NCBI GenBank assembly: GCA_018806985.1
Contig: JADANN010000032.1
Coordinates: forward strand, 1,509,501-1,573,500
DNA: 64,000 nucleotides
From: Angiostrongylus vasorum
Taxonomy: Eukaryota > Nematoda > Chromadorea > Rhabditida > Metastrongylidae
Direction: 5' to 3'
In this document: in pieces, positions 46,703-58,810 of the stretch
How positions within the stretch are numbered: position 1 is the stretch's first letter
How the letters are laid out: each line of letters starts with the position of its first letter
Made by a program: the position numbers and the translations under genes
The notes under the pieces: model-generated
Database searches by the model: none
Told to the model about the DNA's origin: nothing
Seen by the model: the letters and a program-made list of their open reading frames with translations, nothing else

Positions 46703-46976
46703 AATGGTAAAGATCTCGGCGCTCATTATTCATTGAGGAATGGGCCATGCATTCGTCTTCATTAAAGATCTTTGAAGGGGAATGAATGCATATCTGACCT
46801 TTACAATGAGTCCCAGTGGCCCACCGATTCATCGGGCCAGTGCTGCTATCCTCCCATACAGATCTGGTACCAATTTGCCGACCCGGGAGTGATGGAAGGC
46901 TTGGTGGGCCATTGGCGCCGCGATCGATCCCACGTGTGCGTTGCAGGGCGCCTCCGACCACTGCGCCACAGGCAGC
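46703..46976 (-). repeat. SINE family A copy between family D copies
   Basis: Full-length. It splits sequence that is otherwise family D on both sides (46395-46690 and 46977-47325). Confidence 0.8.
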
Positions 46977-47325
46977 CTCAATTTAACTGAGGCTCAATGC
47001 GGATATGAGCTTTCCAGACCAATCCCGTTGATGGGTGATTCCTGATGGTACTGATCGATAAAAAACTAAATGATAAACAAGCGAAACGAAGGACCCGCAT
47101 GGTGCGATGGTGAACGCTATAGCCGCCGGAAAGGGTAATAGCGCGTTGGTTCCCCACCGCGGACACCTGCGATCCGAAGTTTTCCAAATACCTCAACATC
47201 TTCGTGGTGGTATATCATCAAGTTTATAGTTCACACGATCTTCCAGAAAGGGTAATCGCGGGTTCGAAGTTGACCTAAGGTTTCGAGTTTTGCTCATATC
47301 TCGGCATCACCGTGGTAGAAATGGC
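46977..47325. mobile_element. Family D copy with a second B-box-like segment
   Basis: After the usual body, 47242-47290 repeats AAAGGGTAATCGCGGGTTCG, the tRNA-like variant also found at 61.06 kb. Confidence 0.55.
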
Positions 47326-47543
47326 GTACTTCGGATTTCCCGCGCATGGTTTGTTTTTACTTTGAGTACTCTTATTTAAAATAAAGTGCCCAGTAATTTC
47401 CTCGGTAACATAAGCAGCATTCAATATTGTCATATGTTAGGAATTTCTAAGTGTTATCATCGTTTTTTTAATTGGTAAGCGTAGTGGCTGAAGATTCGGC
47501 GTCGTCAACTTCTTCGAAAACACAATGATTCGGATCCACTCAC

Positions 47544-47649
47544 TTCTTTTCAAGATGGTTACTGTATACGGAAGGGGTGTTGAATCCAGTGGAGAAGGGC
47601 ACAGCACGAACGATGCGTGTGGAAAAGTGATTTTACCTGTCTCTGCCAA
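47544..47649 (-). CDS. Candidate exon, unknown
   Basis: On the minus strand an ATG opens a frame of 35 codons (MAETGKITFPHASFVLC...) that ends at a strong GTGAGT donor. No partner exon or homologous family recognised. Confidence 0.2.
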
Positions 47650-47696
47650 GCGTAGCTTATGATTATGTAGGACCTACGCCGAACTTGGATGTTTTT

Positions 47697-48062
47697 TTGT
47701 TTACCCGACCTGCCTCTCAAATCTGCTGTGCGGATTCTAGCACTTTCTGCATTCGATTTGTTTTCTCGTACCCATCATTCACGAAAGTCTTCCAAGTGCT
47801 TTGGGCTCTTGCTTGAGGATTTTCCTTCCGTCATAAACGTTGTTAATGCGGTCGAGTCGATTCTCCCTAGAGTCCTCAGAAAGCCCGATCTGATCTAAAG
47901 ATCGTTCCCACTTAGACTGCAGACAGTGATTTTTTCCCGGATAGGTCTGGTACCAATTTCACGACTCCGGAAATAGGCGGCCTGGCTCTCCCAGTGTGGG
48001 GGTTAAACCAGCACCGTGCTTGCGATGATCGGTGTCACTAGCATTGTGCCACCCGCCACCTC
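47697..48062 (-). repeat. SINE family B copy
   Basis: Full-length: CCGACCTGCCTCTCAAATC at the tail, GGTACCAATTTCACGACTCC in the core and CATTGTGCCACCCGCC at the head. Confidence 0.7.
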
Positions 48063-48504
48063 AAGTTTAATGATCGAGCTTTTACTATGTCATATTCACA
48101 TTTGTGACGTTATAACGAAATCGTCACAAATTTACACAAACAATATTAGTAGAACATGATTAATACGCGGAGTTATATGGATATTAAGATGGCATGAAGG
48201 CATCGCCGCCAACTAAGAGAAATAACAAGACGGTTGATGTCAGTGATTATACAGTGCTTGGAAAACGTGAGAGTCACTACCGTTGCAAAGTCATTTAAGC
48301 GATGAAATTATTTGACTTACGTGAGAGATGTTCTTGAACTATTGGTTGACCTGTAGGCATTGTGAACTCACCCGAAAGTTCCAGTTATTTTAAACGACTC
48401 ATCCTGCTGGCATGAAGTGATCATACCTGGCAGTTTCCTAAGATATAGGATGGTTCATAGTTGGTTGCTATCCAAAGTAATCTGTTTTTTTTGTTGTCTT
48501 CTGA

Positions 48505-48728
48505 GGTGGTCGAGTCGATTCTCCTTAACGTTCTAGTGAACCCGGGCTAGCGCCTTCCCACTTGGACTTGGACTGCTAGGAGTGAACTCAGACAAACAGT
48601 TATCAGACAAGTCTAGTACTATTTTCGCCAGTGCGGAGAGATGAGAAACATTGCGAGTCCGGGCGAGGTCCAAGCATCACCGTCCTCGTAATGAACTTCA
48701 TGATTACTAGTGCGCCATTCGCCTGTGA
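48505..48728 (-). repeat. SINE family B, head half
   Basis: GGTCGAGTCGATTCTCC onward to a head with ATGATTACTAGTGCGCCATTC. Confidence 0.5.
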
Positions 48729-48874
48729 ACATAAAACAACGATGATTAATAATATAATAGCGATAATGAAATGTTAATAATAATAACGAAAAAGCTTGTA
48801 TTAAGAATGTTTATTGTTTGCACACATCAATGTCCTCACGAGTTATCTGAGCCGGATGATTCATAAATACGTCC

Positions 48875-49262
48875 ATCCCACCGGTTTACCGCCTCATCGT
48901 GGCTGAGAGGTGTTCCTGTGTGTCGGGCTGCGATATACAGCGGGGGGGTTCATTCCTCTGACAGGGTTTCCCAAACTGAGAAGGAGTCCGTCGTCTTAAT
49001 CAGGAAAGCCCAGCTAGGGAGCAAGACAACACCAGGATTCACCAACGTCCTGGTATCAAACTAGTCGCATAGTGGCTGATCTCCCTCTGATCCACAAGAG
49101 CGGCGGGTTGTGACGACGTGAGGAAGACTTCGCCCAGTATGCCTCCCGGACTCCAGGAAACCGCAATAGCTAAAACAACAAGACTTCAAAGAAATAGAAG
49201 TTGTGATGGAGCGCACAACCTGTGAAGACAGGCCATCCAAGTATCCAAATAGGTAAGCAAAT
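48875..49262. repeat. Family C copy, reverse orientation
   Basis: Starts ACCGGTTTACCGCCTCATCG; more diverged than the intronic copies. Confidence 0.65.
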
Positions 49263-49464
49263 CCTTAATAGGTGAGCGTCAGAGAGAACACTTGCACCCA
49301 CTTGCTGTTCACTCTACTGTTTTTCTCATTCATTTCTTCCCCTTAGATAGCTTTCGACGTTTTGACCTGTCGATGTTTTGCTTTCGAACTATTTATTCCT
49401 GAATTTCAAAAGCAAGATAATTTTGTACAGCTCAGTCTGATATAGTGTCTGCCGATTATTTCAG

Positions 49465-49569
49465 AAAACGTTGTTCAAGAGCTCAGTGGGCACACATATT
49501 CCCCGATGTGATCGAAGCGTCAGCCAGTCTCACCATCACATCGACACTCTGGTTAATGCTTCTAATCAA
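49465..49569 (+). CDS. Candidate exon, unknown
   Basis: A good acceptor (GATTATTTCAG) and a GGTGAGCG donor bracket about 105 bases open in two frames. One is polar (SVGTHIPRCDRSVSQSHHH); the other carries a hydrophobic stretch (SLTITSTLWLMLLI). I cannot choose between them or name a family. Confidence 0.25.
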
Positions 49570-49913
49570 GAGGGTGAGCGCAAAGTTCTTGGCCTGTCAA
49601 CTGATTACTAGCTTCATTGAGACTTTCGGAGACCTTTCATGCTACTCTCTTTCTTGTACACAATTCTTTATCGTTTTCCACTTCCTGTTAACGTTCTAGG
49701 CATGTATACAATTTGATCTCCCTTATCAGAACCAATATCTATTTGCTCGACGCACCACGTGTTATAATGGACTGGGCTTCTTCTTCGGATTCATGTTCAA
49801 TTCTGTGCTTTCCTTAACTTCATAGAGCTCGCTATGAATTTCCGCTGCTTCAATGACATTCCTAAGAAAAGTGTTTATGTCTTCGGTGAAACCAAAGTTT
49901 GTTAAGATTCAAC

Positions 49914-50033
49914 CAAAAGTGCGTATATCCTTTTCATCTTGGTCGAGTAACTCCATTATCTACTATAATATGGCAGTGAATTGCTCCGGCGACATGGTAT
50001 CGCTCTGCTGGATCATTATTTCTATTACGATGG
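49914..50033 (+). CDS. Candidate exon encoding a membrane segment, unknown
   Basis: Open from an AAG acceptor to a strong ATG|GTAAGT donor at 50033. The product reads NSIIYYNMAVNCSGDMVSLC followed by a hydrophobic WIIISITM, consistent with part of a membrane protein. About 100 bases upstream (49700-49850) another open stretch reads YNGLGFFFGFMFN, which may be a companion exon. No family recognised. Confidence 0.28.
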
Positions 50034-50579
50034 TAAGTAGTCGATGAAATGATGGTAGTCTCTTGGTGCAGATGCGACAGCAGTTACCAAGAGTTCTTAT
50101 AGAACCCAGATCCAGTAGTTAGCGACACAGGCACTGATCGGATTACAAGCGTTTCAACCCTGTCTAGTGGTTTTTCGCAATCGAGAAACGTTAGAACCAA
50201 GGGAAGATAGTGTTTTAAACAGATCAGAATTCCCTTCTAAACCCTGTTTGCTCAAATGGTTGATCTGTATATGAATTGCTTGATATACAAGATATGAAAG
50301 ACCTCGTGAAAAGCCAAGTAAGCAGTAATTTTGTATGGTCCTGAATTGTCCTCTTCTTCATTCTTGTAATAGAAATTTTTCGCTATAACTCGTCAACACG
50401 GTTGTCATCACATCTCCTTTCTGAATGGGAAGCAGCTAATTAAACATATGGGTGGTAACTTTGTTTTCAAACCACTTTTGAGGGTTTTTTCTACCTCTAT
50501 TGATGCATGTTACTACTAGTCGTGTAAGGTGCTCTGTCGTCTGCAGTAAGATTAAATATCAGTTCTCTTTTTTTTCGAA

Positions 50580-50790
50580 CGGTGTCTCTTTAGATTATCC
50601 AGATAGCACGAGGTCGTTACGGAGTTCTTCATTCGGCGAATGTTTCGAAGTCTAACAGTCTAAAGAAATATACTGTCTTCTTGTTGAGCAAACACGACGT
50701 TGTTGATAGCAAGATTTATTCAATGCAATGCTCGCTAACGCTTCAGCAGTTTCGCCTTCTTAAAAGCCTGGAAGTCAAATTGACATGCTA
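50580..50790 (-). repeat. Family E fragments
   Basis: Two pieces: GCACGAGGTCGTTACGGAG at 50605, and GAGCAAACACGACGTTG at 50694 leading to GCTAACGCTTCAGCAG and a GGCGAAACTGC stem on the minus strand. Confidence 0.4.
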
Positions 50791-50884
50791 CCAACTTAGT
50801 AAAAAATATCGTTACCTCAGCAGAGAAAACTTAATTCGTAAATGATTATTCCCATAGCACCACTTACCACTTTATACCATTTTG

Positions 50885-50962
50885 TTAACTTTTTTTTATT
50901 TACTGTCTATTACAATTCTTCACGGCAGGGTATTATGTGTGGTACAACCCCAATGATGCTGA
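50885..50962. mobile_element. Family D left arm only
   Basis: TTTTTTTTATTTACTGTCTATTACAATTC, then GTATTATGTGTGGTAC and AATGATGCTG. Confidence 0.5.
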
Positions 50963-51179
50963 AAGAAAACAGTACATTATTGACTAATGTCGAGATCAAA
51001 AAGAAACTCGGTCCTGGGATTTCCTAAAGAAATATACTGATTATTCATTCCGAGGTTAAGAGAAAATCTGTTTAGAAAAGCATTACTTCTCCTCATGCTT
51101 TTCACAGCTTTTTCAGTCCCTCAGCGAACAGCTCGCACTCGAACGAGTGTTCCTTAACCTGCTAGTCATATGAGGGAAA

Positions 51180-51700
51180 AAAATTTCATTCAAATATAAT
51201 CATAACACAGACGGTACGGCTTCTACCTCTTGGACGGTGATAGAGGTTTGTACATCAGGTTGAATCTTGGCACGGAGAAAACGGTGGTCAGATGTGGGTT
51301 CTATGTTGACAGTGTGGGAGTGTCAAACACTTACTAGCGTTTGTGAGCACCCACGATCGATCTCCACATGAGTCTTATCGCTGGGATACTGCCATGTCCA
51401 ACGGTGGTTTTATTAACTCCTTAAACAGTGATCTTCAATGGTAGAGACGTGCTGCGTACAGCAATTTGAAGAGACGATTTCCATCCTCATTTCGTTGCTC
51501 TATCCTTAATGTTTTGCCGATTTCGCTTCCAATGACCTTCAAATTTTTTCGACTTTGCCCACTTTCAGTGACCATTTCTAATTTGAGGATGATGTCTGCA
51601 AGAAGAGATTTGTAGGATTTTTTCAACGTGGATCATTTTTTTCTTATTGATGCAACGTATGAATCAGTATGATATCGACAACATGACGCTGTAGAACAAT
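51180..51700 (-). pseudogene. RTE-type LINE fragment, endonuclease domain
   Basis: The minus strand encodes IGSEIGKTLRIEQRNEDGNR, matching the G-ERNENGxRL signature of RTE/BovB-type apurinic endonucleases, followed by KPPLDMAVSQR where the family has a Trp-rich segment. Interrupted by stops. Confidence 0.5.
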
Positions 51701-52048
51701 GCTTGGGCCAGCGATTTCTGTGATGAAATCTACTCTCCGTGAATGACAAGACTCCCGTCTTTTAGTTGACCTCTGTCGGTTTTCATGTCTTTTTCTGCCC
51801 TGTGGAGCCAAGGAACTCTGTGGGACCCGTGGCTTCAGGGAAGAACGTGAAGATGGGCGTTTTATGGAATGTAACGATATATATATTCATCTTATCTACT
51901 TCCATGTTTGAATTACTCCAGTTTACGAAGGAGTGCTATGGATCGTCTCAAAGTTCCTAGCTAAGGGGCTTGGAGATGGTTTGGTATAATTTACCACACT
52001 TCTCTCGAGTCTACTTTTTCTTATTATTTCACATCACTGTTGATATTG

Positions 52049-52320
52049 TGTGGTTCGTATAGCGCAGTGGTTAGAGGTACCTCGTAACACATGTAGTATT
52101 TGGTTCGATCCCGCATCCCGGCCTTAGCAAACCTTTCATCACTCTGGGATCGCCACGTTGGTACCAAACTTCTTTGGGAGGATAGCAGCATTCGCTGGAT
52201 ATATCGGTAGGCAACCATGAGTATAGGCTAGGTATGCATTCAACCACCTTTTGATGAAGTCGAATGTATGGCGCATTCCTCACGGATTGATCAACTCCAA
52301 GAACCTCATCCTTTATCTTT
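52049..52320 (+). repeat. SINE family A copy
   Basis: Head with ATAGCGCAGTGGTTAGAGG and a consensus GGTTCGATCCC B box. Tail TCATCCTTTATC. Confidence 0.8.
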
Positions 52321-52342
52321 TCATCGATATTCGAAGGTAGTG

Positions 52343-52478
52343 GATTCTGACCGGGAGTGGGAGGTTTCTTCTCCGAGCCAGCTGGCCTATACGACATCGT
52401 CACCGACTGCCGTCGGCATCCTATCCGTCCGGGCTTTCCATTTCGGTGCCGGATCGATAAGTCCTCGTCGATGGCAGT
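52343..52478 (+). CDS. Candidate host exon, unknown
   Basis: A GC-richer stretch just after a SINE copy, open in two plus-strand frames up to a GTTAGT-like donor. One frame is Ser/Pro-rich (EWEVSSPSQLAYTTSSPTAV); the other reads FSEPAGLYDIVTDC. The higher GC than its surroundings suggests coding sequence. No family recognised; it may belong with the exon near 53.6 kb. Confidence 0.2.
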
Positions 52479-53261
52479 TAGTGAGTGCTTCTGTGTTACT
52501 CTCTTATTCCAGCTTATTTCTCAATTCATTCTCTGAGAGAATTGACGTCATTCTTGTTCAGTATATTCTAAAGTTCTGCAAAAAGCAGTAGGTTCTTCCA
52601 TATTATGGATTACATTCATCTATCATAATCAATCGTAGTATGTTCTTTCATTGGAATTAACCCGCATCCGATACCGAGCATTATCCTTACCCCTTTCCAC
52701 TCTTCGCTTGCTTCCTAAGTCTGTTAGGCTTCTCACTCTCTTTTGTTTTTAGAAACCCAGACTTTTTTTTGGCGAAAGATGTTGCTGTTTTCTTGAACTG
52801 GATCCCTATTAACCACTTAATTGGATACTGATTTTGGAATGACTCGGGAGAGATCTACTGCAACCTCGGAATCTGCTTCAAGTTCTTTTATAGTTCTCTT
52901 TCATTCATTATGACGAGTCTTAGTAATTTATTGTTACAAAAAACGAAATCCTCTGGGAGAATCCATTAAGCTTTGGCTCTTCTGATTCTCTGAATTCACT
53001 CCACAAATCCAGCCGATCCTTGACAAAATCCTTGAATTCCTTTCATCACCAATACTTTTTAATAATATTTTCACTTTTCATTTTATCGATTTCTTTCCTC
53101 CATGGCGGGAAATTGGCCTCTATTTACTTTTTTCTGAGGTTAAGGATCAGCATTCATAGGCAATGTGACTTGATTATTTTCCTCTCTGTAACAATCACAC
53201 TTATTTACTTCTTGTTCGTACAATTTATTATTATTATTGTTATTATCACTATTAATATGAG

Positions 53262-53535
53262 ATGCGCATAGTGCATTGGTTAGAGGTGCCCTACAATACA
53301 CATGTGAGTGTCGGTTCGATCCCACCGCTAAGCTAGCCAAGTGTCCCATCCTTCTGCGGGCGGGAAAAAATGTTATCAGACTTGTTTGGAAGTGCAGAAC
53401 TACTGACTTGATGCATCGGTTGCTCATAGAAAGTCGCTGTATAGGCCACATACGAATTCAATTAACTCTAAGTTGCTACAAAGGACTCAAGTGAATGGCG
53501 CATTCCTAAAGGATTGCTCAACACCTAATGCTATA
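53262..53535 (+). repeat. SINE family A copy
   Basis: The head still reads like a tRNA gene: TAGTGCATTGGTTAGAGG and GTCGGTTCGATCCC. Follows an ATT-rich run. Confidence 0.75.
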
Positions 53536-53597
53536 ATGCCATATTTGAACATATATAGTAAAAAATGGTATCTTTTCCTTTTTTTCCTAGTTGTAGT

Positions 53598-53725
53598 ACG
53601 TTCCCAAGGATTATCCTCACTTGCGTGAACTCGGATCGGTCAGTTGCGTGGGGCGTTTCCAGGTGACGGATGACTCGCCAGGTCAGAAGCGAGGCCGTAG
53701 TTACTGTTCTGGCTCATTCTAGATT
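53598..53725 (+). CDS. Candidate host exon with an RFQV motif, gene unknown
   Basis: A T-rich tract ending in TAG at 53597 is followed by an open frame reading YVPKDYPHLRELG, then SVSCVGRFQVTDD, with possible donors GTGACG after the RFQ codons and GTCAGA further on. GRFQVT contains an RFxV docking motif of the sort found in WNK kinases and cation-chloride cotransporters that bind SPAK/OSR1. No kinase domain or other exon could be tied to it, so the family is only a guess. Confidence 0.25.
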
Positions 53726-54029
53726 CGATTTTCTTGGGACGAGCGCCTGCTGAGGCAGGGCAATTTTTCCGCCACAACGATTCTCTCTAGAGAATACAGC
53801 TTTCTGAGAAACGAATCCTACTGTAAGAGTACAGGACGAGCTGACATCTGTCACTCATTTGCTATCCGCGCCGTTTTAACGAGGTAATAAATGTGCCTGG
53901 TTAAAACAACCATACGAAAGCCGTCACTGAAACATGAAGGAACAACGAATAGGTTGCTGAAAGAAGATTCTGTAGACGACACATTATGGATTGAACTGGA
54001 ATCTGGCTAATCTATGGATAATCTTGATA

Positions 54030-54414
54030 CTTACTTGATACTTGAACGGCCCGTCCTCACTAGTTGTGCGGTCCCCCGTATAATCACCATCTTTCAGAGA
54101 CTTGCTGGTTAAGCCAGTGTCGTTCCCTGGAATCCCGAGGACAGCCTGGCCAAAGTCTGCCCTAGGTCGTCACCACGACAGGCAATAGCAGCCCTTGTGG
54201 ATAAGAGGGAGATTTACTAACATGCGATTTTGATACCAAGACGGTGGTGGATCCTGGTATTGGTTTACTCTTAGCTAGGCTTCCTGATGGAAACGCCGGA
54301 CTCTTTCTCAGCTTGGGAGACCCTGCCGAGAGGACGAATCCTCCCGCTCTACATCGCAGTCCGACACCCAGGAACACCTCCCAGCCACGATGAGGCGGTA
54401 AACCGTTGGGAGGT
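54030..54414. repeat. Family C copy
   Basis: Well preserved; ends CGGTAAACCGTTGGGAGG. Confidence 0.7.
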
Positions 54415-55324
54415 ATCTATGGATAATCAGATTAAGAAACTTGAAGAAAGCGGAATTCATCGTCTTTGCATGGTTTCCATCTATTTTTGGATATCATATT
54501 AGACTTCTCCGACTAACAGTTATTGTAGTTGGCCTCAAGGCGCTCAGTAGCTACGCTGTGGCCTGTGACATATTGAAGGCTTATCAGAAGTGACCATATA
54601 GTGTACAGCTTTCATTGCTGGATTTTAGGTTGCCCATTTTGATAATAAGTTTGACGTTTCCACCAGGAATCCTCTTGAAATCTATGCTAGGAGTCGTTGT
54701 CGTCCAGTAAGAAGCATAGTCACAAAGCTGCAACCACCTCTCCGATCTACAGCTGTTCGCGGATGCGTGTGCTTACAAAGCATGGACGCCCTGGTACGGC
54801 TTTCGTGGTCTCCAGGGAAAACATCTTCGGAGTAAATAATATATTTAACTGCAGATGCAGTTGCAGTCGATCAATTTATTTTAGAAACTGGCGAACTTAA
54901 CGGTGCTCATGCAGCCATAAGTTTCTATCGAGCAGTGCTTCTGATCGTTGCTTTCCTTTTCTTGTCAAATTGTCCGCGGGACCGGATTTTATGGTGTTCC
55001 TGAAGGAAAAAAATGCAGTTATCGCTTCCATCCTTCTTAACGTATTTGCCAAAATATAGGGTTTGTTAACATATGAAGCCATTTTAAGAACAACTTTATC
55101 TTAAGACTATATTTCTATACTTTTCTTTGAATAATGAAGTGCCAACTGAGACATTAAAGAGGTTACACCTTTGGAAAGGTAGGAGGATATCTCTGAAAGT
55201 TAGCAGAACCGTAAGGAAGAAAGTCGCAGGTGATACGCTTTCATCGAGGTTAATCATTTGTAGCATGTCGTAGCGCTATGGATAAGTCGTCTGGCAACTG
55301 TTCATCTTTTAGTAATTCGGTGCT
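54415..55324. other. No feature recognised
   Basis: A few short frames (up to 71 codons); none splice-bounded or recognised. Confidence 0.35.
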
Positions 55325-55430
55325 TTATTCTTAAGCAGATAAGAGTTTGTTAATAGCAAGCTGTATTCAACAGTGGCTGATATTTCGGTGGTTTTGCCCT
55401 CTTTAGAGCCTGGAAAGGTCAAACTAACAC
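55325..55430 (-). repeat. Family E fragment upstream of a Penelope-like copy
   Basis: GGCTGATATTTCGGTGG and CCTCTTTAGAGCCTGG mirror the motif. Lies just left of the most complete Penelope-like remnant. Confidence 0.4.
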
Positions 55431-55499
55431 TCAATCTGCTCAGCCTCTACTCCTCTCCCAATAGCACATACATGATGGGGTCCTTCGTAGTTGGCGCAC

Positions 55500-56880
55500 T
55501 TACACGTGTCGAATGATTCTGCAATGCAGGGCATCCGCGGGCTCATTATGGAACACGAAACGGCTATAAACATATATGGCTTCTCGATTCAGCAGCTTAC
55601 GGCGTTTTTAAAAAGAGTGCCTAAACCGGTCCGCCTTTAGATGGTTCGAGAGATATTTCGCGTAAATGGGAAGATTGAACATGGGACAGCGACTGGCACC
55701 ATACCTTCCCATTGTATTCATGTGTAAGGTAGAAGCACCAGTAATCGATCCACGGCCATTATTCTATACTGCAGATATATAGGTGACTGTTTTGTACTGC
55801 TCCACACAAACGGAGATGGACAAATGTTTTGGTTTATTCAACGAACAGCAAGAGTATATTGAATTTGCCGAGAGATACCAAAAGAAAACTAGGTTCCATT
55901 TTTGAATGCTCAAATTAGCATTTCCGAAAACGGCTACATCACCTAATGGTACCGAAAGCCGAGTAACAAGGACATACTTGTTCATTGCCTCCCTTTCCAT
56001 CCTTCACGCGAAAAGGGTCCTTGTGAGAAACGTGTTCCGGACAACTACCAGTGTCTGTGCAGGAAGAGAGCAAATGGAAGAATCCTCGAAATTGGAGGGG
56101 CAAATAGCCATTTCCAATGCCCAAAAAAGTAGCTTCTGAAGATTTTTTAAAGAGGAAAAAAAATACTAAAAAAAAAGGAGTCTAACGAAAACACGGTACC
56201 GTTTACCATTCTAGAGAATTCCGTAGCAATGATTGAATTACCACCGAACACTCTAGGAAGCCAGCTTATTCGTCACCTTTTTTAATGACCGTCTGTGTGA
56301 CTAAAAATTGCATAATTAGCCCTAACGGTAGAGGCGGCGACTGCAAGAGTTCGAGTAAGCCAAACATGATTTCTTGTAAAGCGTGTGGAGACGACGTTGG
56401 CAAAACGAGTAGACCATTTTCCAACGGCAGAGAAGAGTATCTTCTTGAGAAACATAGAGTGGAACGAAACAGTCCGCTAAGCACGCATAGGACAAAAAGA
56501 TATAATGGAGAAGATTTTGAAGTAAAACTCACTACGCATAAGACAAAAAAGATATACTCACTATCTTTGCTTAGGAATACAAAACATTAGTGCTTAAAAT
56601 TATTGGGGCGTTTTGGACAAATTCAAAAAGTCCTGAAGTGAACCGCTAGGAGGAGCGCATTGTGACCACGCGTGACCTAGCGCCACACCTCAGCTGATTC
56701 TTAACCTGAGCCGGCCACATTCAGCCGTGTAAGACTCTGTGCGGCTGGTCTCCAACAATAACTGGAAAACCTATGGAGAACAAAACGGCTCTGAAAAGGC
56801 GAGGTTGGCGAACGTCAGCCACTATTGTTCAAATTTTGTTATTAACAACCACGTGTGTGCTCAAAAAATATTGTTCATAT
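55500..56880 (+). pseudogene. Penelope-like element, decayed RT plus GIY-YIG endonuclease
   Basis: Most complete copy in the window. Visible: LAPYLPIVFMCKVEAPVID, then after a frameshift YCRYIGDCFVLLHTNGDG (the RT catalytic YxDD motif altered to YIGD), PFLNAQISISENGYIT, WYRKPSNKDILVH, then RPFSNGREEYLLEKH and NGEDFEVKLT from the endonuclease. A hammerhead-like motif follows at 56787-56820. Not functional as it stands. Confidence 0.75.
56787..56820 (+). repeat. Hammerhead-like motif at a Penelope-like 3' end
   Basis: Arms GGCT and AGCC flank CTGAAAA, an inner stem region and GAACGTC. One A of GAAAC is missing. GTC here is a canonical cleavage triplet. Confidence 0.45.
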
Positions 56881-56917
56881 TCCACTAACGCAGTAATCCG
56901 TGGAGTTGAGGCCAATA

Positions 56918-57203
56918 AAGGATATAACAAAGTGTTTAGCCTTCGTCAAAGGTTGCGTCATCCATTCGATTCCATCCATTGCATCCTAGAGTTGATCGGA
57001 TGCATATCTGTAGTATAGACTGACTTGCGATGGGTTACCGATGTATCAATTCAACAATACTATCCTCCGAGACAAGTCTAGCAGGATTTTTGCAGACCTC
57101 GGAGGAACAGAAGGCTAGGTGAGCCCGCATCACTGCATCGAGCAAGGCTGTCGTGTGTATTGCGAAACATCTCTAACCACTTCTCTACACGCGCCCGTTG
57201 ATG
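56918..57203 (-). repeat. SINE family A copy next to a Penelope-like 3' end
   Basis: Inserted about 40 bases beyond the Penelope-like remnant. Tail AAAGGATATAACAAAG. Confidence 0.65.
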
Positions 57204-57809
57204 CCTGTGCTTATTCGAAATCGGCAAAACTGTTACAGTCATGCTGTGAATTACACAAAAGCACTGAATAGCGTTCGGTGACCGCGTCATTCAACAGCGT
57301 GTGGCATTTCCATTCACTATTGGTATCATGCAGTGCGTTTGCAGCTGAGAGCCATAACCTTCAACGTTAAAGTGCTACAGGAGAAAATGTTCTGTTGCGG
57401 GTACTGGACGTCTTTCCTTAACATTCTATCGATCTGTCATTTACTAGTGGGATCACGACACTGAACCACGGTTTTGTAATTGGTCGTTTTGTGATACGTG
57501 CTTAGTAAGAATTTCTCTAAAATTTGGGTTATCATGGGCTCCAGATAGCTTTAAAATATGACAATGCGACCATGTAGACCCTACACAGCCCTGAACAGAA
57601 TACAGAATTTTTCTCATTGCGGCACTGTTTTTTTCCACAAAAATACCACTTTAGATATTTTTTCGTATTTCTGTGTTTGTGAATGCTTCTTTCTGCCGAT
57701 TTTCCTCCTTTTTCAGCCATATATTGTAGGCGAATTGCAGAACGCTTGACTGCACCTAGAAAATCGTTTTTTGGAGGTGATCGCCGGTTTTTTAATCCAT
57801 TTCATATGG
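57204..57809. other. No feature recognised
   Basis: Overlapping short frames on both strands around 57450-57750, none with family resemblance. Confidence 0.35.
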
Positions 57810-58085
57810 GTTGAAGCACAGAGAGCATAAAGCGTTCAGCACTGATCGATACCAAAAGGATGCTCAGTGCATTCGACTTAGCAGTGCAGAAATAATTGAA
57901 TACACATCTGGCCCACGGCTTGTGATACCGATGCATCGAGTTGATGTTTACATCGTTCCAGAGAAGTCTGCCAGTAGTTTTCCGACCCGGAAGGTATAGA
58001 ATGCTTGGTGTCCCAAAGCGCGGAATCGAACTAACGACCACGTGTGCATTTCATGGCACCACTGACCACTACCTTAACACGCAAC
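57810..58085 (-). repeat. SINE family A copy, diverged
   Basis: B box reads GGAATCGAACTAACGACC on the plus strand. Body recognisable through TGCATTCGACTTAG and TACCGATGCATCGAG. Confidence 0.6.
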
Positions 58086-58529
58086 ACATCTACACCCCCT
58101 CCTATCATATAGTATATATGAAACAATAATTCGTTATTTGCGCGTTTTTTTTAACTCTGGTAGGTTCTCGTTTTTTTTTCGGATATAAGAAGAGCATGGA
58201 GTAGATTCGTTTTGGTTTTGAGGCATGAGTGAAGTGCGTTTGAGTCCTGGCTGGAAGAATATGGTAGGGCTGGTTCGGTGTTGTTCAATTAAACAAGCCT
58301 GTTTGTGTTCGAGGCAGCTGTATTGAATCGGTCGGCTAAATTAGTGGCCATGCATTGACCATAAACGTTGACTTTTATTGCTATTGATTTTCTGTAGGAA
58401 ACGTCGTAGAATTATTACCACGTCGGAAAACCCGTACACTTGAAGCTAATCATGTTTCCGGTCGAAATGTAGGGTTAAATTAAGCACTGTTGTTATGACA
58501 TCTGATATTCGTCCTTCTATAAATCAATT

Positions 58530-58810
58530 AAGCGTGTGACAGCGGAAGGGTTTAGAAGCGCACTGCAGTACACGTGCGCTTGGTTCGAGCCTCTCCCACA
58601 CCCTGGATTCACTCTGCTCTACTATCCCCTGCGAGGTTGACAATTTGGTACCACACTTGTTTGAGAGGAAACAGCACCGTTTAGATGGATCATTAGGACG
58701 GTGTAAGTCATTATGAAGGCCAGATATACATTCACCCACCTCTAACGATGCTTGTTGAAGTCGAATTTATTGCGCATCCCCACGGATGGAACAACGCCCA
58801 AGCCCTAAAT
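58530..58810 (+). repeat. SINE family A copy, diverged
   Basis: Head GCGCTTGGTTCGAGCC; 3' half with CACCTCTAACGATGCTTG and GAAGTCGAATTTATTGCG. Confidence 0.65.

Noticed and set aside
53275..53335. Possible functional tRNA gene
   Set aside because: A and B boxes are present but the arms do not fold into a clean cloverleaf, and the sequence continues into the SINE A body and tail.
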